This document shows positions 24,836 to 34,913 of a stretch of 64,000 bases of DNA, piece after piece. Source of the stretch: Methyloterricola oryzae. Lineage in GTDB: Bacteria > Pseudomonadota > Gammaproteobacteria > Methylococcales > Methylococcaceae. The notes under the pieces are model-generated. The model did no database searches, was not told the DNA's origin, and worked only from the letters and a program-made list of their open reading frames with translations. The position numbers were made by a program, and so were the translations under genes. Each line of letters starts with the position of its first letter. Position 1 is the stretch's first letter. The DNA lies in assembly GCF_000934725.1 (NCBI RefSeq), contig NZ_JYNS01000005.1, positions 1 to 64,000 of the forward strand, in the 5' to 3' direction.

Positions 24836-25352
24836 CGGGGAAGAAATGGCGGTGGATGAATTCAGCGATCTGGGCAGGCGCGTTCAGGTCGAGGGTCCTA
24901 AGTTCGGGCGGCACTGGTATCTTGGCGTCCGTGGCAACGGCAATGATGCTGGCGTCGTCGGGAAAAATCGGCGGATTATTCAACGAAGGCCGGCAGATTT
25001 CGATTTTGGGCATGATCTCTTGCTTGAATCCCTCCACCAGAATCAGATCGACGACCGACTGGTCGAAATGCGCCAATTCTTCGTCCAGCGAGAATTCGCG
25101 GGGTTCCGCGTGCTCGGTGATCACTGCGCGTCGATGCGACGAAGTCAGCATGACCGGCGAAGCACCGGCCATTCTCAACGTATGGCTGTCCTTGCCCGGG
25201 TAGTCGATCTCAAAATTGTGATGGCTACGCTTGATCAGACCGACCCGCAAGCCTTGTTGCTTCAAGAGCGGGATCACTTGCGTGAGGAGGGTGGTTTTGC
25301 CGGTACCACTGCGGGCAACAAAGCCAATAATGGGCACGCGGGAATTGATCAT
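24810..25352 (-). CDS. mobB: Molybdopterin-guanine dinucleotide biosynthesis adaptor
   Basis: MobB is a GTP-binding helper of MobA in making the guanine dinucleotide form of the molybdenum cofactor. The 180-residue protein has the P-loop [39 protein letters not shown] and [19 protein letters not shown]. The ATG at 25352 overlaps the stop of the upstream epimerase by four bases. The frame also opens earlier at 25379, inside the epimerase. A mobA gene was not found in the window. Confidence 0.92.
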   Translation of the reverse strand: MINSRVPIIGFVARSGTGKTTLLTQVIPLLKQQGLRVGLIKRSHHNFEIDYPGKDSHTLRMAGASPVMLTSSHRRAVITEHAEPREFSLDEELAHFDQSVVDLILVEGFKQEIMPKIEICRPSLNNPPIFPDDASIIAVATDAKIPVPPELRTLDLNAPAQIAEFIHRHFFPDGILRPLR

Positions 25353-26359
25353 GTCACGTGGTAGTAATCGCGGTACCATGCGACAAATTTTGCGATCCCG
25401 GTTTCGATGGGCGTCTTCGGCGAATAGCCCACGTCGCGCATGAGGTCATCGACGTCGGCGTAAGTCGCCGGCACATCGCCTTTCTGCATGGGGAGAAAAT
25501 TCTTCTCGGCCTTCTTGCCCAGGCAGTCCTCCAGCACTTCGATGAAGCGCATCAGTTCGACAGGCTGGTGCGCGCCGATATTGTAAATTCTGTAGGGCGC
25601 GCGGCTGGTGCCCGGATCGGGTCGCTCGCCTGACCAAGCCTCATTGGGTCGTGCCACATGGTCCAGAGTGCGCATTACACCTTCGACGATATCGTCGATG
25701 TACGTGAAATCTCTTTGGTGTTTGCCGTAGTTGAATACGTCAATGGGCCTGCCCTCCAATATGCTCTTGGTGAACAAGAACAATGCCATATCGGGACGGC
25801 CCCAAGGCCCATACACGGTGAAGAAGCGAAGCCCGGTTGTCGCGAGTCCATAGAGGTGGCTGTAGGTATGCGCCATGAGCTCATTGGCCTTTTTCGAGGC
25901 CGCGTACAGGCTGACGGGGTGGTCCACGTTGTCATGCACCGAGAATGGCATGGAGGTGTTGGCCCCATAGACAGAACTGCTGGAAGCGTAGACCAGATGC
26001 TCCACCGAATGATGCCGGCAGGCTTCAAGAATGTTGCAGAACCCCGCCAGGTTGGAATCGATATAAGCGTGCGGGTTGGTTAGGGAATAACGCACGCCCG
26101 CCTGCGCGGCGAGATTGACCACGCGGCGCGGCTTATGCTCGGAGAACGCCTGATTCAACGCGGGACGATCCTCCAGCCCGATACGCACTTCGGTGAAGCC
26201 GGGAAAGGCGTTCAAAATCTCCAGTCGGGCTTCCTTCAGGCTCACGTCATAGTAGTCGTTGACGTTATCCACGCCGATGACTTCGTCCCCGCGCGACAAT
26301 AGAGCCTGGGCCAGATGGAAGCCGATAAAACCGGCGGTTCCTGTGACCAGCACTTTCAT
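25349..26359 (-). CDS. NAD-dependent epimerase, UDP-glucuronate 4-epimerase type
   Basis: This is a 336-residue extended short-chain dehydrogenase/reductase. It has [104 protein letters not shown] and [19 protein letters not shown], the pattern of CapI-like enzymes that interconvert UDP-glucuronate and UDP-galacturonate for surface polysaccharides. It is divergent from the exopolysaccharide sugar transferase and translationally coupled to mobB, an odd partner. Confidence 0.9.
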   Translation of the reverse strand: MKVLVTGTAGFIGFHLAQALLSRGDEVIGVDNVNDYYDVSLKEARLEILNAFPGFTEVRIGLEDRPALNQAFSEHKPRRVVNLAAQAGVRYSLTNPHAYIDSNLAGFCNILEACRHHSVEHLVYASSSSVYGANTSMPFSVHDNVDHPVSLYAASKKANELMAHTYSHLYGLATTGLRFFTVYGPWGRPDMALFLFTKSILEGRPIDVFNYGKHQRDFTYIDDIVEGVMRTLDHVARPNEAWSGERPDPGTSRAPYRIYNIGAHQPVELMRFIEVLEDCLGKKAEKNFLPMQKGDVPATYADVDDLMRDVGYSPKTPIETGIAKFVAWYRDYYHVT

Positions 26360-26698
26360 TCAGATCCTCTCCAGTGTTGCTTTTGTTCGCAAGTTTACAC
26401 TGTCAGCCGGGAACGCAGAACGTCTGCCTGGCTGGGTCACGCATGCATCTGTATTTGGAAGGGGCTGCGCGCGCCTCGCGCCATGAGTGTCATGGCGGAA
26501 CTGTGAGCTCGTTATGCTTCAGCTAGAATAGGTGCACATCATCATCGTCAGGTGCGAGCACCACGCTGGCTTCATCTAAAGAGTGATGGCGCTCTCACTG
26601 AGCCACGTCTGAACCGTTCACTTGCGTCCTGGAGGATTCACGACGCTGCCTGCTGTAACATCGCCGCAGAAATCGAATGGAAGAACAATCTTAGGACA

Positions 26699-28090
26699 AT
26701 GATACGAATTTTTCGCCACTATATCTCCGGGATCTATCTGGTCCTGTTCGTCCTGGAGCTTCTGGTCTTCGGCGCCGCATTCTTCTTGGGTAATGTGCTG
26801 CGTTTCTACGCTAGCGTGCAGCCCCTGGTTCCAGTTGAATTGCTGAGCATACCGGCGCTGGTTTATACCGTCGTCATGCTGATGAGCATGGCGGGCATGG
26901 GGCTCTACCAGCGTGCGCACGATATCAGCGACGCCGCGCTGCTGCTGAGAATCCTCGCGAGTTTTCTGTTGGGTACGGCGGTGCTCAGCATCGTATTTTT
27001 TCTCTTTCCCCGGATATTTGTCGGACGCGGCCTGTTCGGGCATACCTTGCTGGTGTCGCTGACAGGGGTGTTGTTGTGCCGCTTTCTGTTTCTGCGCTTT
27101 GTGGACCGTCAATCGCTGAAGCGGCGGGTGCTCGTGCTAGGCGCGGGATACCGCGGCCACATGATCATGGATTTCGAGCGCCGTAACGGTGGCAAACGCT
27201 TTCATGTGATCGGCTATGTGCGCATGAATGACGAGCCGGTGCGCGTGGATCCCGAGCGCCTCATGGGCCTTCGCGGTCCGCTCAACCAATTCGTCCACAA
27301 GGAGGATATCGATGAGATCGTGGTGGCGCCGGACGATCGCCGGGGTGGCTTGGCGGTTGACGAGATTCTCGACTGCAAGATGGCCGGAGTGGCCGTGGTC
27401 GACCTATTGAGTTTCTTTGAGCGCGAGGGGGGCTTGTTGCGGGTGGACTGCCTGCATCCCAGCTGGCTGGTGTTTTCCGATGGATTTCGCTTGGGTGGCG
27501 CAAGACACGGCATGAAGCGGATGTTTGATGTTGTGGTGAGCCTGCTGCTGCTCGCGCTGGTGTGGCCCGTCATGCTGCTGACGGCAATCGCCATCTGGGT
27601 GGAAAGCGGATTTCGCGCGCCTGTTTTCTATCGCCAGTTGCGCGTGGGGCTCAACTGGAAAATGTTCCCGGTACTGAAATTCCGCAGCATGCGCACCGAT
27701 GCCGAGCGCGGCGGAGTCCAGATGGCTAGAAAAAACGACGACCGAGTCACCTGGGTTGGCAGTTTCATCCGCAAGACGCGAATCGATGAACTGCCGCAGT
27801 TGTTCAATGTGCTGGCGGGGGATATGAGTTTTGTCGGCCCGCGTCCGGAAAGGCCCGAGTTTGTTGAGAAATTTGCCGAAACCATCCCCTATTATTCCGA
27901 GCGACACCGCGTCAAACCCGGCATCACCGGCTGGGCGCAGCTATGCTATCCCTACGGATCCAACTACCAGGACGCCATCGAGAAGCTGCAATACGATTTG
28001 TATTACGTGAAGAATTACAGCCCCTTTCTCGACATGCTGATCATCCTGCAAACCCTCGAAGTGGTGTTATGGGGGCGGGGAGCACGTTGA
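26699..28090 (+). CDS. XrtA/PEP-CTERM-type exopolysaccharide sugar transferase
   Basis: This 463-residue membrane protein starts polysaccharide assembly by moving a sugar-phosphate to the lipid carrier. It has about four N-terminal helices, a CoA-binding-like middle domain (RRVLVLGAGYRGHMIMDFE), a fifth helix before the catalytic part, and the bacterial sugar transferase domain (FYRQLRVGLNWKMFPVLKFRSMRTDAE, RKTRIDELPQLFNVLAGDMSFVGPRPERPEFV, KPGITGWAQLCYPYGSNYQDA). The whole pattern is that of the TIGR03013 family found beside XrtA exosortase loci. ATG 26699 has AGGA upstream and is preferred to the open frame from 26552. prsK follows. Confidence 0.88.
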   Translation: MIRIFRHYISGIYLVLFVLELLVFGAAFFLGNVLRFYASVQPLVPVELLSIPALVYTVVMLMSMAGMGLYQRAHDISDAALLLRILASFLLGTAVLSIVFFLFPRIFVGRGLFGHTLLVSLTGVLLCRFLFLRFVDRQSLKRRVLVLGAGYRGHMIMDFERRNGGKRFHVIGYVRMNDEPVRVDPERLMGLRGPLNQFVHKEDIDEIVVAPDDRRGGLAVDEILDCKMAGVAVVDLLSFFEREGGLLRVDCLHPSWLVFSDGFRLGGARHGMKRMFDVVVSLLLLALVWPVMLLTAIAIWVESGFRAPVFYRQLRVGLNWKMFPVLKFRSMRTDAERGGVQMARKNDDRVTWVGSFIRKTRIDELPQLFNVLAGDMSFVGPRPERPEFVEKFAETIPYYSERHRVKPGITGWAQLCYPYGSNYQDAIEKLQYDLYYVKNYSPFLDMLIILQTLEVVLWGRGAR

Positions 28091-28156
28091 TTAGGCCGTG
28101 CTTCGAAGTCCACGCTGGCGTCTTAGCCGGTCATTGCCCATCTTGAATCCAATTGC

Positions 28157-30235
28157 ATGAGTATCGGTGCATTAAGCTATCTGGCAGGGTTCATTGCCAA
28201 TCTGTTACTGACCGTACTGCTCTTATTGAGTTGGCGAGGGCATCCGCGCGGGCGTTGGCTGATCGTAGCCTGCGGGACCATGGTTATGTGGTCAGGCGTC
28301 CTGGCATTGGACGAAGCCTTTCACATGGTCTTCCCGCCGCTGCTGGCTACCCTGGAGGTGCTGCACATCTATGTGTGGCTGGCTTTTTTCAACCGACTGA
28401 TGCGGACCGGCGCTGCGCCCTCGCTTTACGACAGCCGTTGGATTCGCTTCCTTATCCACGCGCTGGCCTGGTCTCTGATCGGTTACATCTGGATTGCCAT
28501 GGGGCTGGGGCTTACGCCGGCGCCAATGTTTCATTCCACCGTGCAGTTGTCCGGACACATAGCCCTCGCGGTGATTGGCCTCCACCTGATCGAGCAGTTT
28601 TACCGCAACGCGCGACTCGATCAGCGTTGGCGCATCAAGTTCCTGTGCTTTGCCCTCGGCCTGCTATTCGCTTATGACCTCTACATCTACCTGGACGCTC
28701 TTTTCTTCGATCAGGTGAGGGTGGATCTGTGGCAGGCGCGGGGGGCGGTGACAGCCATGCTGGCGCCATTCATTGCGGTCGCCGCTGCGCGCAATCCGGA
28801 TTGGTCCGTGGACATCTTTATCTCCCGACAAGTGGTTTACCAGTCGGCGGCTCTGCTGGTGACCGGGGGATACCTTCTTTTGGTGGGAGTCGGCAGCTAT
28901 TACATCGAATACTATGGTGGCGAATGGGGAGAAGTAGGGCAGATCCTGTTCATGATGGCGGCACTGCTGATGCTCATGAGCGTGGTGTTTTCCGGCCAGA
29001 TGCGCGCACGCCTTAAGGTATTTCTGAGCAAGAACTTCTTTAACTACGTTTACGATTATCGTCAGGAATGGCTACGTTTGATCAATACGCTGGCGGATAA
29101 CCACACGGGCCTCAGCTTGGGGCAACGCGTCATCCTGGGGTTGGGGCAGGTGGTCGAAAGCCCGAGCGGCGTGCTCTGGCTCACTGAACCATCCGGGCGG
29201 CTCGTGCATCGCGCCAGTTATGGCGATCCGGAGATCGATGTTCCGGTCATTGAGGCCAACGATCCGTTGGTGGTGTTCGTTCGCGACAAGGAATGGGTCG
29301 TGAATTTTGAGGAATTGCTTACCCGCCGGGAGCTTTACGAAGACCTGAGCTGGCCCAACTGGCTGGAGCCGCACAGGCATGCCTGGCTGCTGGTGCCCTT
29401 GTGGAATACGGAACAGGCCTTGCAAGGCCTGGTGCTACTGACGCGGCCACGCACCGAAATTGCCTGGAACTGGGAGGTCATCGACATGCTTAAGAGCACG
29501 GGCAGTCTGGCCGCCAGTTACCTGGCACTGGAGGAAGCCGCTAGCGCCTTGGCCGAAGCAAGGCAATTCGAGGGCTTCAACAGATTGTCGGCCTTTGTCA
29601 TCCATGACCTCAAAAATTTGGTGGCCCAGTTGAGCCTGGTGGTCTGCAACGCCGAGAAGCATCGGGACAACCCGGAGTTCATGCGCGATGCCATTACCAC
29701 CGTGGAGCACGCGGTAGGCCGGATGAACAGCCTGATGTCGCAGTTGCGCAATTCAAGTCCGGCGGCTTCAGCGGCGCCTGTGGACTTGTGCAGTGTCCTG
29801 AAGGAAGTGCTTGAAACGCGCAAGAAGCAGGCGCCGCTTCCGGCGCTTGAGATAAGAGGCGCCGGGATCATCGTGATCGCCAATCGCGACCGGCTTGCCT
29901 CGGCGCTCGAGCACGTGATCCACAACGCCCAGGACGCCGCCGGAAAGGGCGGCTACGTGAAGGTGTGCCTGCGCGTGCCCGATAGGAATGCGGCCATGGT
30001 GGAGGTTGAGGACAATGGCTGCGGGATGGATCAGGACTTCATCCGCACGCGCTTGTTCCGGCCTTTCGATACCACCAAAGGCCTGACCGGAATGGGTATC
30101 GGCGCCTATGAAAGCAGGGAGTACATTCGCTCCATGGGTGGCGACCTCACGGTGCGCAGCGAGCCGGGAAAGGGCAGTAGCTTTTTGTTTACGATTCCCC
30201 TCGGTACGGGGAAGCAGATGGAATCCGTGGAATAG
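28157..30235 (+). CDS. prsK: PEP-CTERM system sensor histidine kinase PrsK
   Basis: This 692-residue kinase has an N-terminal block of about eight membrane helices (from FIANLLLTVLLLLSWRG to LVTGGYLLLVGVGSYYIEYY), a GAF-like sensor region, then a kinase core with His483 in SAFVIHDLKNLVAQLSLVVCNAEKH. The ATPase domain has HVIHNAQDAAGKGG, DNGCGMDQDFI and LTGMGIGAYESREYIRSMGGDL. The order of parts and the link with the next gene match the PrsK/PrsR pair of XrtA exopolysaccharide systems. The input signal is unknown. Confidence 0.9.
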   Translation: MSIGALSYLAGFIANLLLTVLLLLSWRGHPRGRWLIVACGTMVMWSGVLALDEAFHMVFPPLLATLEVLHIYVWLAFFNRLMRTGAAPSLYDSRWIRFLIHALAWSLIGYIWIAMGLGLTPAPMFHSTVQLSGHIALAVIGLHLIEQFYRNARLDQRWRIKFLCFALGLLFAYDLYIYLDALFFDQVRVDLWQARGAVTAMLAPFIAVAAARNPDWSVDIFISRQVVYQSAALLVTGGYLLLVGVGSYYIEYYGGEWGEVGQILFMMAALLMLMSVVFSGQMRARLKVFLSKNFFNYVYDYRQEWLRLINTLADNHTGLSLGQRVILGLGQVVESPSGVLWLTEPSGRLVHRASYGDPEIDVPVIEANDPLVVFVRDKEWVVNFEELLTRRELYEDLSWPNWLEPHRHAWLLVPLWNTEQALQGLVLLTRPRTEIAWNWEVIDMLKSTGSLAASYLALEEAASALAEARQFEGFNRLSAFVIHDLKNLVAQLSLVVCNAEKHRDNPEFMRDAITTVEHAVGRMNSLMSQLRNSSPAASAAPVDLCSVLKEVLETRKKQAPLPALEIRGAGIIVIANRDRLASALEHVIHNAQDAAGKGGYVKVCLRVPDRNAAMVEVEDNGCGMDQDFIRTRLFRPFDTTKGLTGMGIGAYESREYIRSMGGDLTVRSEPGKGSSFLFTIPLGTGKQMESVE

Positions 30236-30250
30236 CTTGGGAGAAGTCGG

Positions 30251-31600
30251 GTGAGTGATCAGACATTGTTGATCGTCGAGGACGATCCGGGTCTGCGCAG
30301 CCAACTGCGCTGGAGTTTCGATCAATACAAGGTTCAGGTGGCAGAAGACCGCGAATCGGCCATAGCGGCGGTCAAGCGTCACGAGCCTGCCGTGGTGACC
30401 CTGGATCTTGGGCTGCCCCCCGATCCTGGCGGCACGCGGGAAGGATTTGCGGCGCTTAGCGAGATTCTGGCGATTGCGCCGCAAACCAAGGTGATCGTGC
30501 TGACGGGCAATGATGATCGCATCAACCCGGTCAAGGCCGTGGGCCAGGGCGCCTACGATTTCTATCAAAAGCCCGTGGATCCCGAGATCCTGTCCTTTGT
30601 GGTGCAACGTGCCTTCCGGCTATTCGACCTGGAGGAGGAAAACCGCAAGCTGGCCCGAATGCATGTGAGCAATCCCATGGAGGGCATCATCGCTGCGAGC
30701 CCGGAAATGCACGAGGTCTGCAAGATGGTGGAACGCTTCGCCCCCATCGACATGAATGTCCTGATTCTGGGCGAGAGCGGTACGGGAAAGGAAGTCGTGG
30801 CCCGCGCTCTGCATGCCCTCAGTCCGCGCGCAAAGAAGCCTTTTATCGCTGTCAACGCGGCTGCCATTCCGGAAAACCTGCTGGAAAGCGAGTTGTTCGG
30901 CTATGAGAAGGGCGCCTTCACCGGTGCCACGCAAATGGTCAAGGGCAAGTTTGAGCTGGCCGACGGAGGTACCTTCTTTCTTGACGAAATCGGCGATATT
31001 CCTCTGGCCTTGCAGCCCAAATTGCTGCGCATACTGCAGGAACGCGTAGTGGAGCGCATCGGCGGGAGGCAGCCCATCAAGGTGGATGTCCGGATCATCT
31101 GCGCGACCCATCAGAACATCGGGCAGCTGATCGAGGAACGGCGCTTTCGCGAGGACCTTTATTTCCGCATCAACGAGATGATCATCAACCTGCCGCCGCT
31201 GAGGGGGCGCACGGGCGACGTGACAGTGTTGGCGCGCGCATTTCTGGAACGCTTCGCCAAGCAGATGCGGCGTAACCTGCTTGGATTCACTGAGGACGCC
31301 CTGGCCGCCATGGAAGCGTATCACTGGCCGGGGAACGTGCGCGAGCTGGAGCACAAGATCAAGCGTTCCGTGGTCATGGCAACGGGTACCCAGGTGGACG
31401 CAAAGGACTTGGAACTGGCGTCCGGCGCCTATCCGCGCCGCATAATGACGCTACGCGAGGCGCGTGACATCGCCGAACGCCGGGTTATCTGCGAGGCTCT
31501 GAGCGAGGCCGGGGAGAATGTTTCCAAGGCGGCGGATCTGCTGGAGGTGACGCGGCCGACCCTGTATTCCCTGTTGAACAAGTTCAACCTGAAGGTCTGA
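30251..31600 (+). CDS. prsR: PEP-CTERM system sigma-54-dependent response regulator PrsR
   Basis: This 449-residue NtrC-type activator starts at GTG 30251, 15 bases after prsK. It has a receiver domain (LLIVEDDPGLRSQLRW, VVTLDLGLPPDPGG), an AAA+ domain with GESGTGKEVVARALH, GYEKGAFTGATQMVKG (the sigma-54 contact loop), FFLDEIGDIP and WPGNVRELEHKI, and a Fis-type helix-turn-helix at the end (VSKAADLLEVTRPTLYSLLNKF). It should activate sigma-54 promoters of exopolysaccharide and PEP-CTERM protein genes. No clear -24/-12 element was seen near its neighbours. Confidence 0.92.
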   Translation: MSDQTLLIVEDDPGLRSQLRWSFDQYKVQVAEDRESAIAAVKRHEPAVVTLDLGLPPDPGGTREGFAALSEILAIAPQTKVIVLTGNDDRINPVKAVGQGAYDFYQKPVDPEILSFVVQRAFRLFDLEEENRKLARMHVSNPMEGIIAASPEMHEVCKMVERFAPIDMNVLILGESGTGKEVVARALHALSPRAKKPFIAVNAAAIPENLLESELFGYEKGAFTGATQMVKGKFELADGGTFFLDEIGDIPLALQPKLLRILQERVVERIGGRQPIKVDVRIICATHQNIGQLIEERRFREDLYFRINEMIINLPPLRGRTGDVTVLARAFLERFAKQMRRNLLGFTEDALAAMEAYHWPGNVRELEHKIKRSVVMATGTQVDAKDLELASGAYPRRIMTLREARDIAERRVICEALSEAGENVSKAADLLEVTRPTLYSLLNKFNLKV

Positions 31601-31748
31601 ATGCCGCCACAGCGCCGCTTGGCTTTGTTTTGTGGCGGCGCCACTGGAACCGGATGTCGGTGGGCCGCGCCCCGCCGCTTTAATGTCACTCATCGAGTTG
31701 ATAGAATCGAGGAGAATTACCGACCGGAAACCCATCTTCTATCACCCT

Positions 31749-32489
31749 ATGCAACGGCCCATGGCAAGCTTTAACGACGGAGATCTTCTCAACCAGCATA
31801 CATCCCGTCAGTACGACCATGAATTGCTGGACATCCGCAGCCGTGTACTGAGCTTAGGCGGGTTGGTGGAGGAACAGGTAACGGCGGCGGTAACGGCGCT
31901 TCTCGATGGCGACACGGAATTGGCGCAGCGGGTCATTACCGACGACTACAAGGTCAATTCGCTTGAGGTCTCCATCGACGATGAGTGCACCCAGATACTG
32001 GCCTTGCGTCAGCCTACGGCACGGGATTTGCGCTTGGTCGTGGCAGTCATCAAGACCATCACGGACCTAGAGCGCATCGGCGACGAAGCGAAGCGCATCG
32101 CGCGTCATGCGATTGACATGGCGTTGCATTTTCCAAAGCGCAATCAGTTGACCGAACTGGAGCAATTGTCGAAGGCCGCGCGCAGTCTCTTGCGTTCCGC
32201 GCTGGACGCCTTCGCGCGCATGGACGTGGACGCCGCTTTCAGCGTGGTCCAGGGAGACCGCCAATTGGACCGGGAATATGAGAGCATCATGCGTCAGCAG
32301 ATTACGTATATGATGGAGGATGCCCGCTCCATTCCAGTCAGCCTCGACATCATGTGGTCCGCGCGTTCCCTCGAGCGCATAGGCGATCGTTCCTGCAATA
32401 TCTCCGAATACGTGATTTATTACGCGAAAGGCAAGAATATTCGTCATATCAGCCTTGAGCAGCTCGAACAAGATCTGAGGGGCGACTAG
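31749..32489 (+). CDS. phoU: Phosphate signalling regulator PhoU
   Basis: PhoU dampens the PhoR/PhoB response and phosphate uptake by the Pst transporter. This protein of about 246 residues has two three-helix repeats, each with an E/D-rich motif (ITDLERIGDEAKRIARHAI and WSARSLERIGDRSCNISEYVIYYAKGKN) that bind metal clusters. The N-terminus HTSRQYDHELLDIRSRVLSLGGLVEEQV is typical. ATG 31749 or 31761 are both possible, and the frame opens earlier at 31632 without a ribosome binding site. No pst or pho genes are near. Confidence 0.9.
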   Translation: MQRPMASFNDGDLLNQHTSRQYDHELLDIRSRVLSLGGLVEEQVTAAVTALLDGDTELAQRVITDDYKVNSLEVSIDDECTQILALRQPTARDLRLVVAVIKTITDLERIGDEAKRIARHAIDMALHFPKRNQLTELEQLSKAARSLLRSALDAFARMDVDAAFSVVQGDRQLDREYESIMRQQITYMMEDARSIPVSLDIMWSARSLERIGDRSCNISEYVIYYAKGKNIRHISLEQLEQDLRGD

Positions 32490-32630
32490 TTGGCAGCCAA
32501 TCGCGCCACGGCGCGACGGTTCATATGCTAAGGCACTTCCAGTTTGCCCCGCGGACTCGCTGGTGTTGTGCGGGAAGCCGAGCTTCAGCGCGCCGCCGCT
32601 TGCAAGGAACGCCCAATCAACCTGCGATTC

Positions 32631-34913
32631 ATGAAACTTTTTAAGTTCATTCTGCCGCTGGTCGTGGCTATATTGCTCGCCGGCACCGTTCGCGGTGCCG
32701 ACTCGTTCGTCATCGAGGATATCCGGGTCGAGGGATTGCAGCGCATTTCGGCCGGAACGGTATTCAACTACCTGCCGGTGAAGGTGGGCGATATCTTCGA
32801 CCGGCAGAAATCGGTGGAATCCATCAAAGCCCTGTTCAAGACCGGTTTTTTCAAGGATGTGCGGATTGGTCAGGAAGGTGATGTTCTGGTGGTGACGGTG
32901 GAGGAGCGACCTTCCATCGCCAGCGTGAAGATTCAAGGCAACAAGGACATCAGCACCGAGGACTTGACCAAGGGCCTCAAGAATATAGGTCTGACCGAAG
33001 GGCGCGTCTTCGACCGTCAGATATTGGACAAGGTCGAGCAGGAATTGCGGCGGCAGTATTACAGCCGCGGCAAGTACGGTCTTAAGATCGATTCGGAGGT
33101 GCAGGACCTTTCGCGCAACCGGGTGGCGGTGGTGCTGAAAATCTCCGAGGGCCGCGTCGCCAAGATCAGCCAGATCAACATTGTCGGAAACAACGCCTTT
33201 GCCGACGACGACCTGCTGTCCGTCTTCGAACTGAGCACGCCCAATCTGCTCTCGTTCTACACCAAGAACGATCAGTACTCCAAACAAAAGCTGGCCGCGG
33301 ATCTGGAGCGCTTGCGCTCATATTATCTCGACCGCGGCTATATCAACTTTGATATCGAGTCGACCCAGGTCTCCATCACGCCAAACAAGAAAGAGATCTA
33401 CATCACGATCAACGTCAAGGAGGGCGACATCTTCGCCGTCAAGGAAGTAAAGCTTACCGGCAAGACCATCGTATCGCCCGACGAACTGGTGCCCCTGGTC
33501 AAGATTGGTCCTACCGACACCTTTTCACGCAAACTTGCGACGGAGACATCCAAGGCAATCTCCGACCGTTTGGGCGATGAGGGCTACATCTTTGCCAACG
33601 TCAACATGGTCCCGGACATAGACAATGCCGCGAAGACCGTGAACATCACGTTTTTCGTGGACCCTGGCAAGCAGGTCTACGTCCGGCGCATCAACATGAG
33701 CGGGAACACCAAGACGCGTGACGAGGTACTGCGCCGCGAAATGCGGCAGATGGAAGCTGCCTGGGCATCGACGGCCAAGATCGAACGCTCCAAGACCCGT
33801 CTGGAACGCCTCGGCTATTTCCAGGAAGTGAACGTGGAGACTCCGGCGGTGCCGGGCACCAACGATCAGATCGACGTCAACTACACGGTGACGGAGAAGC
33901 CCTCGGGCAACCTGATGGCGGGCGTCGGTTACTCGCAGTTGCAGGGCATCGTGTTCAATGCCAGCGTGACCCAGGACAACGTGTTCGGATCGGGCAAGCG
34001 GGTCAGCTTCACGTTCAACAACAGTTCGTTCAACACCATCTACAAGCTGGGCTATTTCAATCCTTACACCACGCTGGACGGCATCAGTTCCGGTTTCGAT
34101 CTCAGTTACCGCGACACCAACGCGTTTCAGTTGAACGTTTCCAGTTATTCGAGCAAGGTCTTCTCGGCGGGCATCAATCTGGGCATTCCCCTGGGCGAGT
34201 TCAGCAGCCTGCGCGCCAACCTGGACTACGAAAACACGCTGATCCGGACCAACAGCCGCACCTCGATTCAGATCATCGACTTCATCAATCGCTACGGCGA
34301 CCAGTACAACACCTTCGCGGCGTCCCTGGGTTGGACCCACGACACCCTGAACCGGGCCATTTTCCCGACCCACGGCGGCATGGAGCGTATCCAGGCGGTG
34401 GCTACGGTGCCCGGCAGCGACCTGACCTACTACAAGGCAAACATCCGGGTACAGCACTATTTCCCTATCGCCAAGGACCTTACCCTCATGCTGGATGGTG
34501 AGGTCGCTTACGGCGACGGCTACGGTAGTACCGATGAGTTGCCCTTCTACACCAACTATTATGCCGGCGGCCCGCAATCGGTACGCGGCTTCATGGCCAA
34601 TACCCTGGGCCCGCGGGACAGCAACAACCGCGCCTTCGGCGGATCCAAGAAGCTGGTGGGTACGGCGGAAGTGTTTTTCCCGGTGCCCTTCCTCGAGGAC
34701 AGCAAGAACTTCAGGCTCGGCGCATTCCTGGATGCGGGTAATGTGTTTGTGGACAGCTACGAATTGGGCGATCTGCGCTATTCAACCGGCCTCTCGGCCA
34801 AATGGCTCTCGCCATTCGGTGCGCTGGTATTTTCCGTTGCGCAGCCCCTCAATTCCAAGGATCCACCCGACCAGTTGCAGCGCTTCCAATTTTCCTTCGG
34901 TTCCGGCTTCTGA
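32631..34913 (+). CDS. bamA: Outer membrane protein assembly factor BamA
   Basis: BamA inserts beta-barrel proteins into the outer membrane. The 760-residue protein begins with a signal peptide (FKFILPLVVAILLAGTVRGA) from ATG 32631, has five POTRA repeats (for example FVIEDIRVEGLQRISAGTVFNYLPV and KVAKISQINIVGNNAF-type starts) up to about residue 420, and then a 16-strand barrel with the conserved VRGF loop (PQSVRGFMANTLGP) and a C-terminal QFSFGSGF ending in phenylalanine. skp follows, as usual. rseP and dxr, its common upstream neighbours, are replaced by phoU. Confidence 0.96.
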   Translation: MKLFKFILPLVVAILLAGTVRGADSFVIEDIRVEGLQRISAGTVFNYLPVKVGDIFDRQKSVESIKALFKTGFFKDVRIGQEGDVLVVTVEERPSIASVKIQGNKDISTEDLTKGLKNIGLTEGRVFDRQILDKVEQELRRQYYSRGKYGLKIDSEVQDLSRNRVAVVLKISEGRVAKISQINIVGNNAFADDDLLSVFELSTPNLLSFYTKNDQYSKQKLAADLERLRSYYLDRGYINFDIESTQVSITPNKKEIYITINVKEGDIFAVKEVKLTGKTIVSPDELVPLVKIGPTDTFSRKLATETSKAISDRLGDEGYIFANVNMVPDIDNAAKTVNITFFVDPGKQVYVRRINMSGNTKTRDEVLRREMRQMEAAWASTAKIERSKTRLERLGYFQEVNVETPAVPGTNDQIDVNYTVTEKPSGNLMAGVGYSQLQGIVFNASVTQDNVFGSGKRVSFTFNNSSFNTIYKLGYFNPYTTLDGISSGFDLSYRDTNAFQLNVSSYSSKVFSAGINLGIPLGEFSSLRANLDYENTLIRTNSRTSIQIIDFINRYGDQYNTFAASLGWTHDTLNRAIFPTHGGMERIQAVATVPGSDLTYYKANIRVQHYFPIAKDLTLMLDGEVAYGDGYGSTDELPFYTNYYAGGPQSVRGFMANTLGPRDSNNRAFGGSKKLVGTAEVFFPVPFLEDSKNFRLGAFLDAGNVFVDSYELGDLRYSTGLSAKWLSPFGALVFSVAQPLNSKDPPDQLQRFQFSFGSGF

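Noticed and set aside
31603-31639. Hairpin GCCGCCACA/TGTGGCGGC after prsR
   Set aside because: The loop is 19 bases and no T run follows, so it is not a convincing terminator.
32067-33287. Minus-strand frame of 406 codons across phoU and bamA
   Set aside because: It runs antisense to two clear genes and resembles no known protein.
33525-34577. Minus-strand frame of 350 codons inside bamA
   Set aside because: It mirrors bamA coding sequence, with no ribosome binding site or family pattern.
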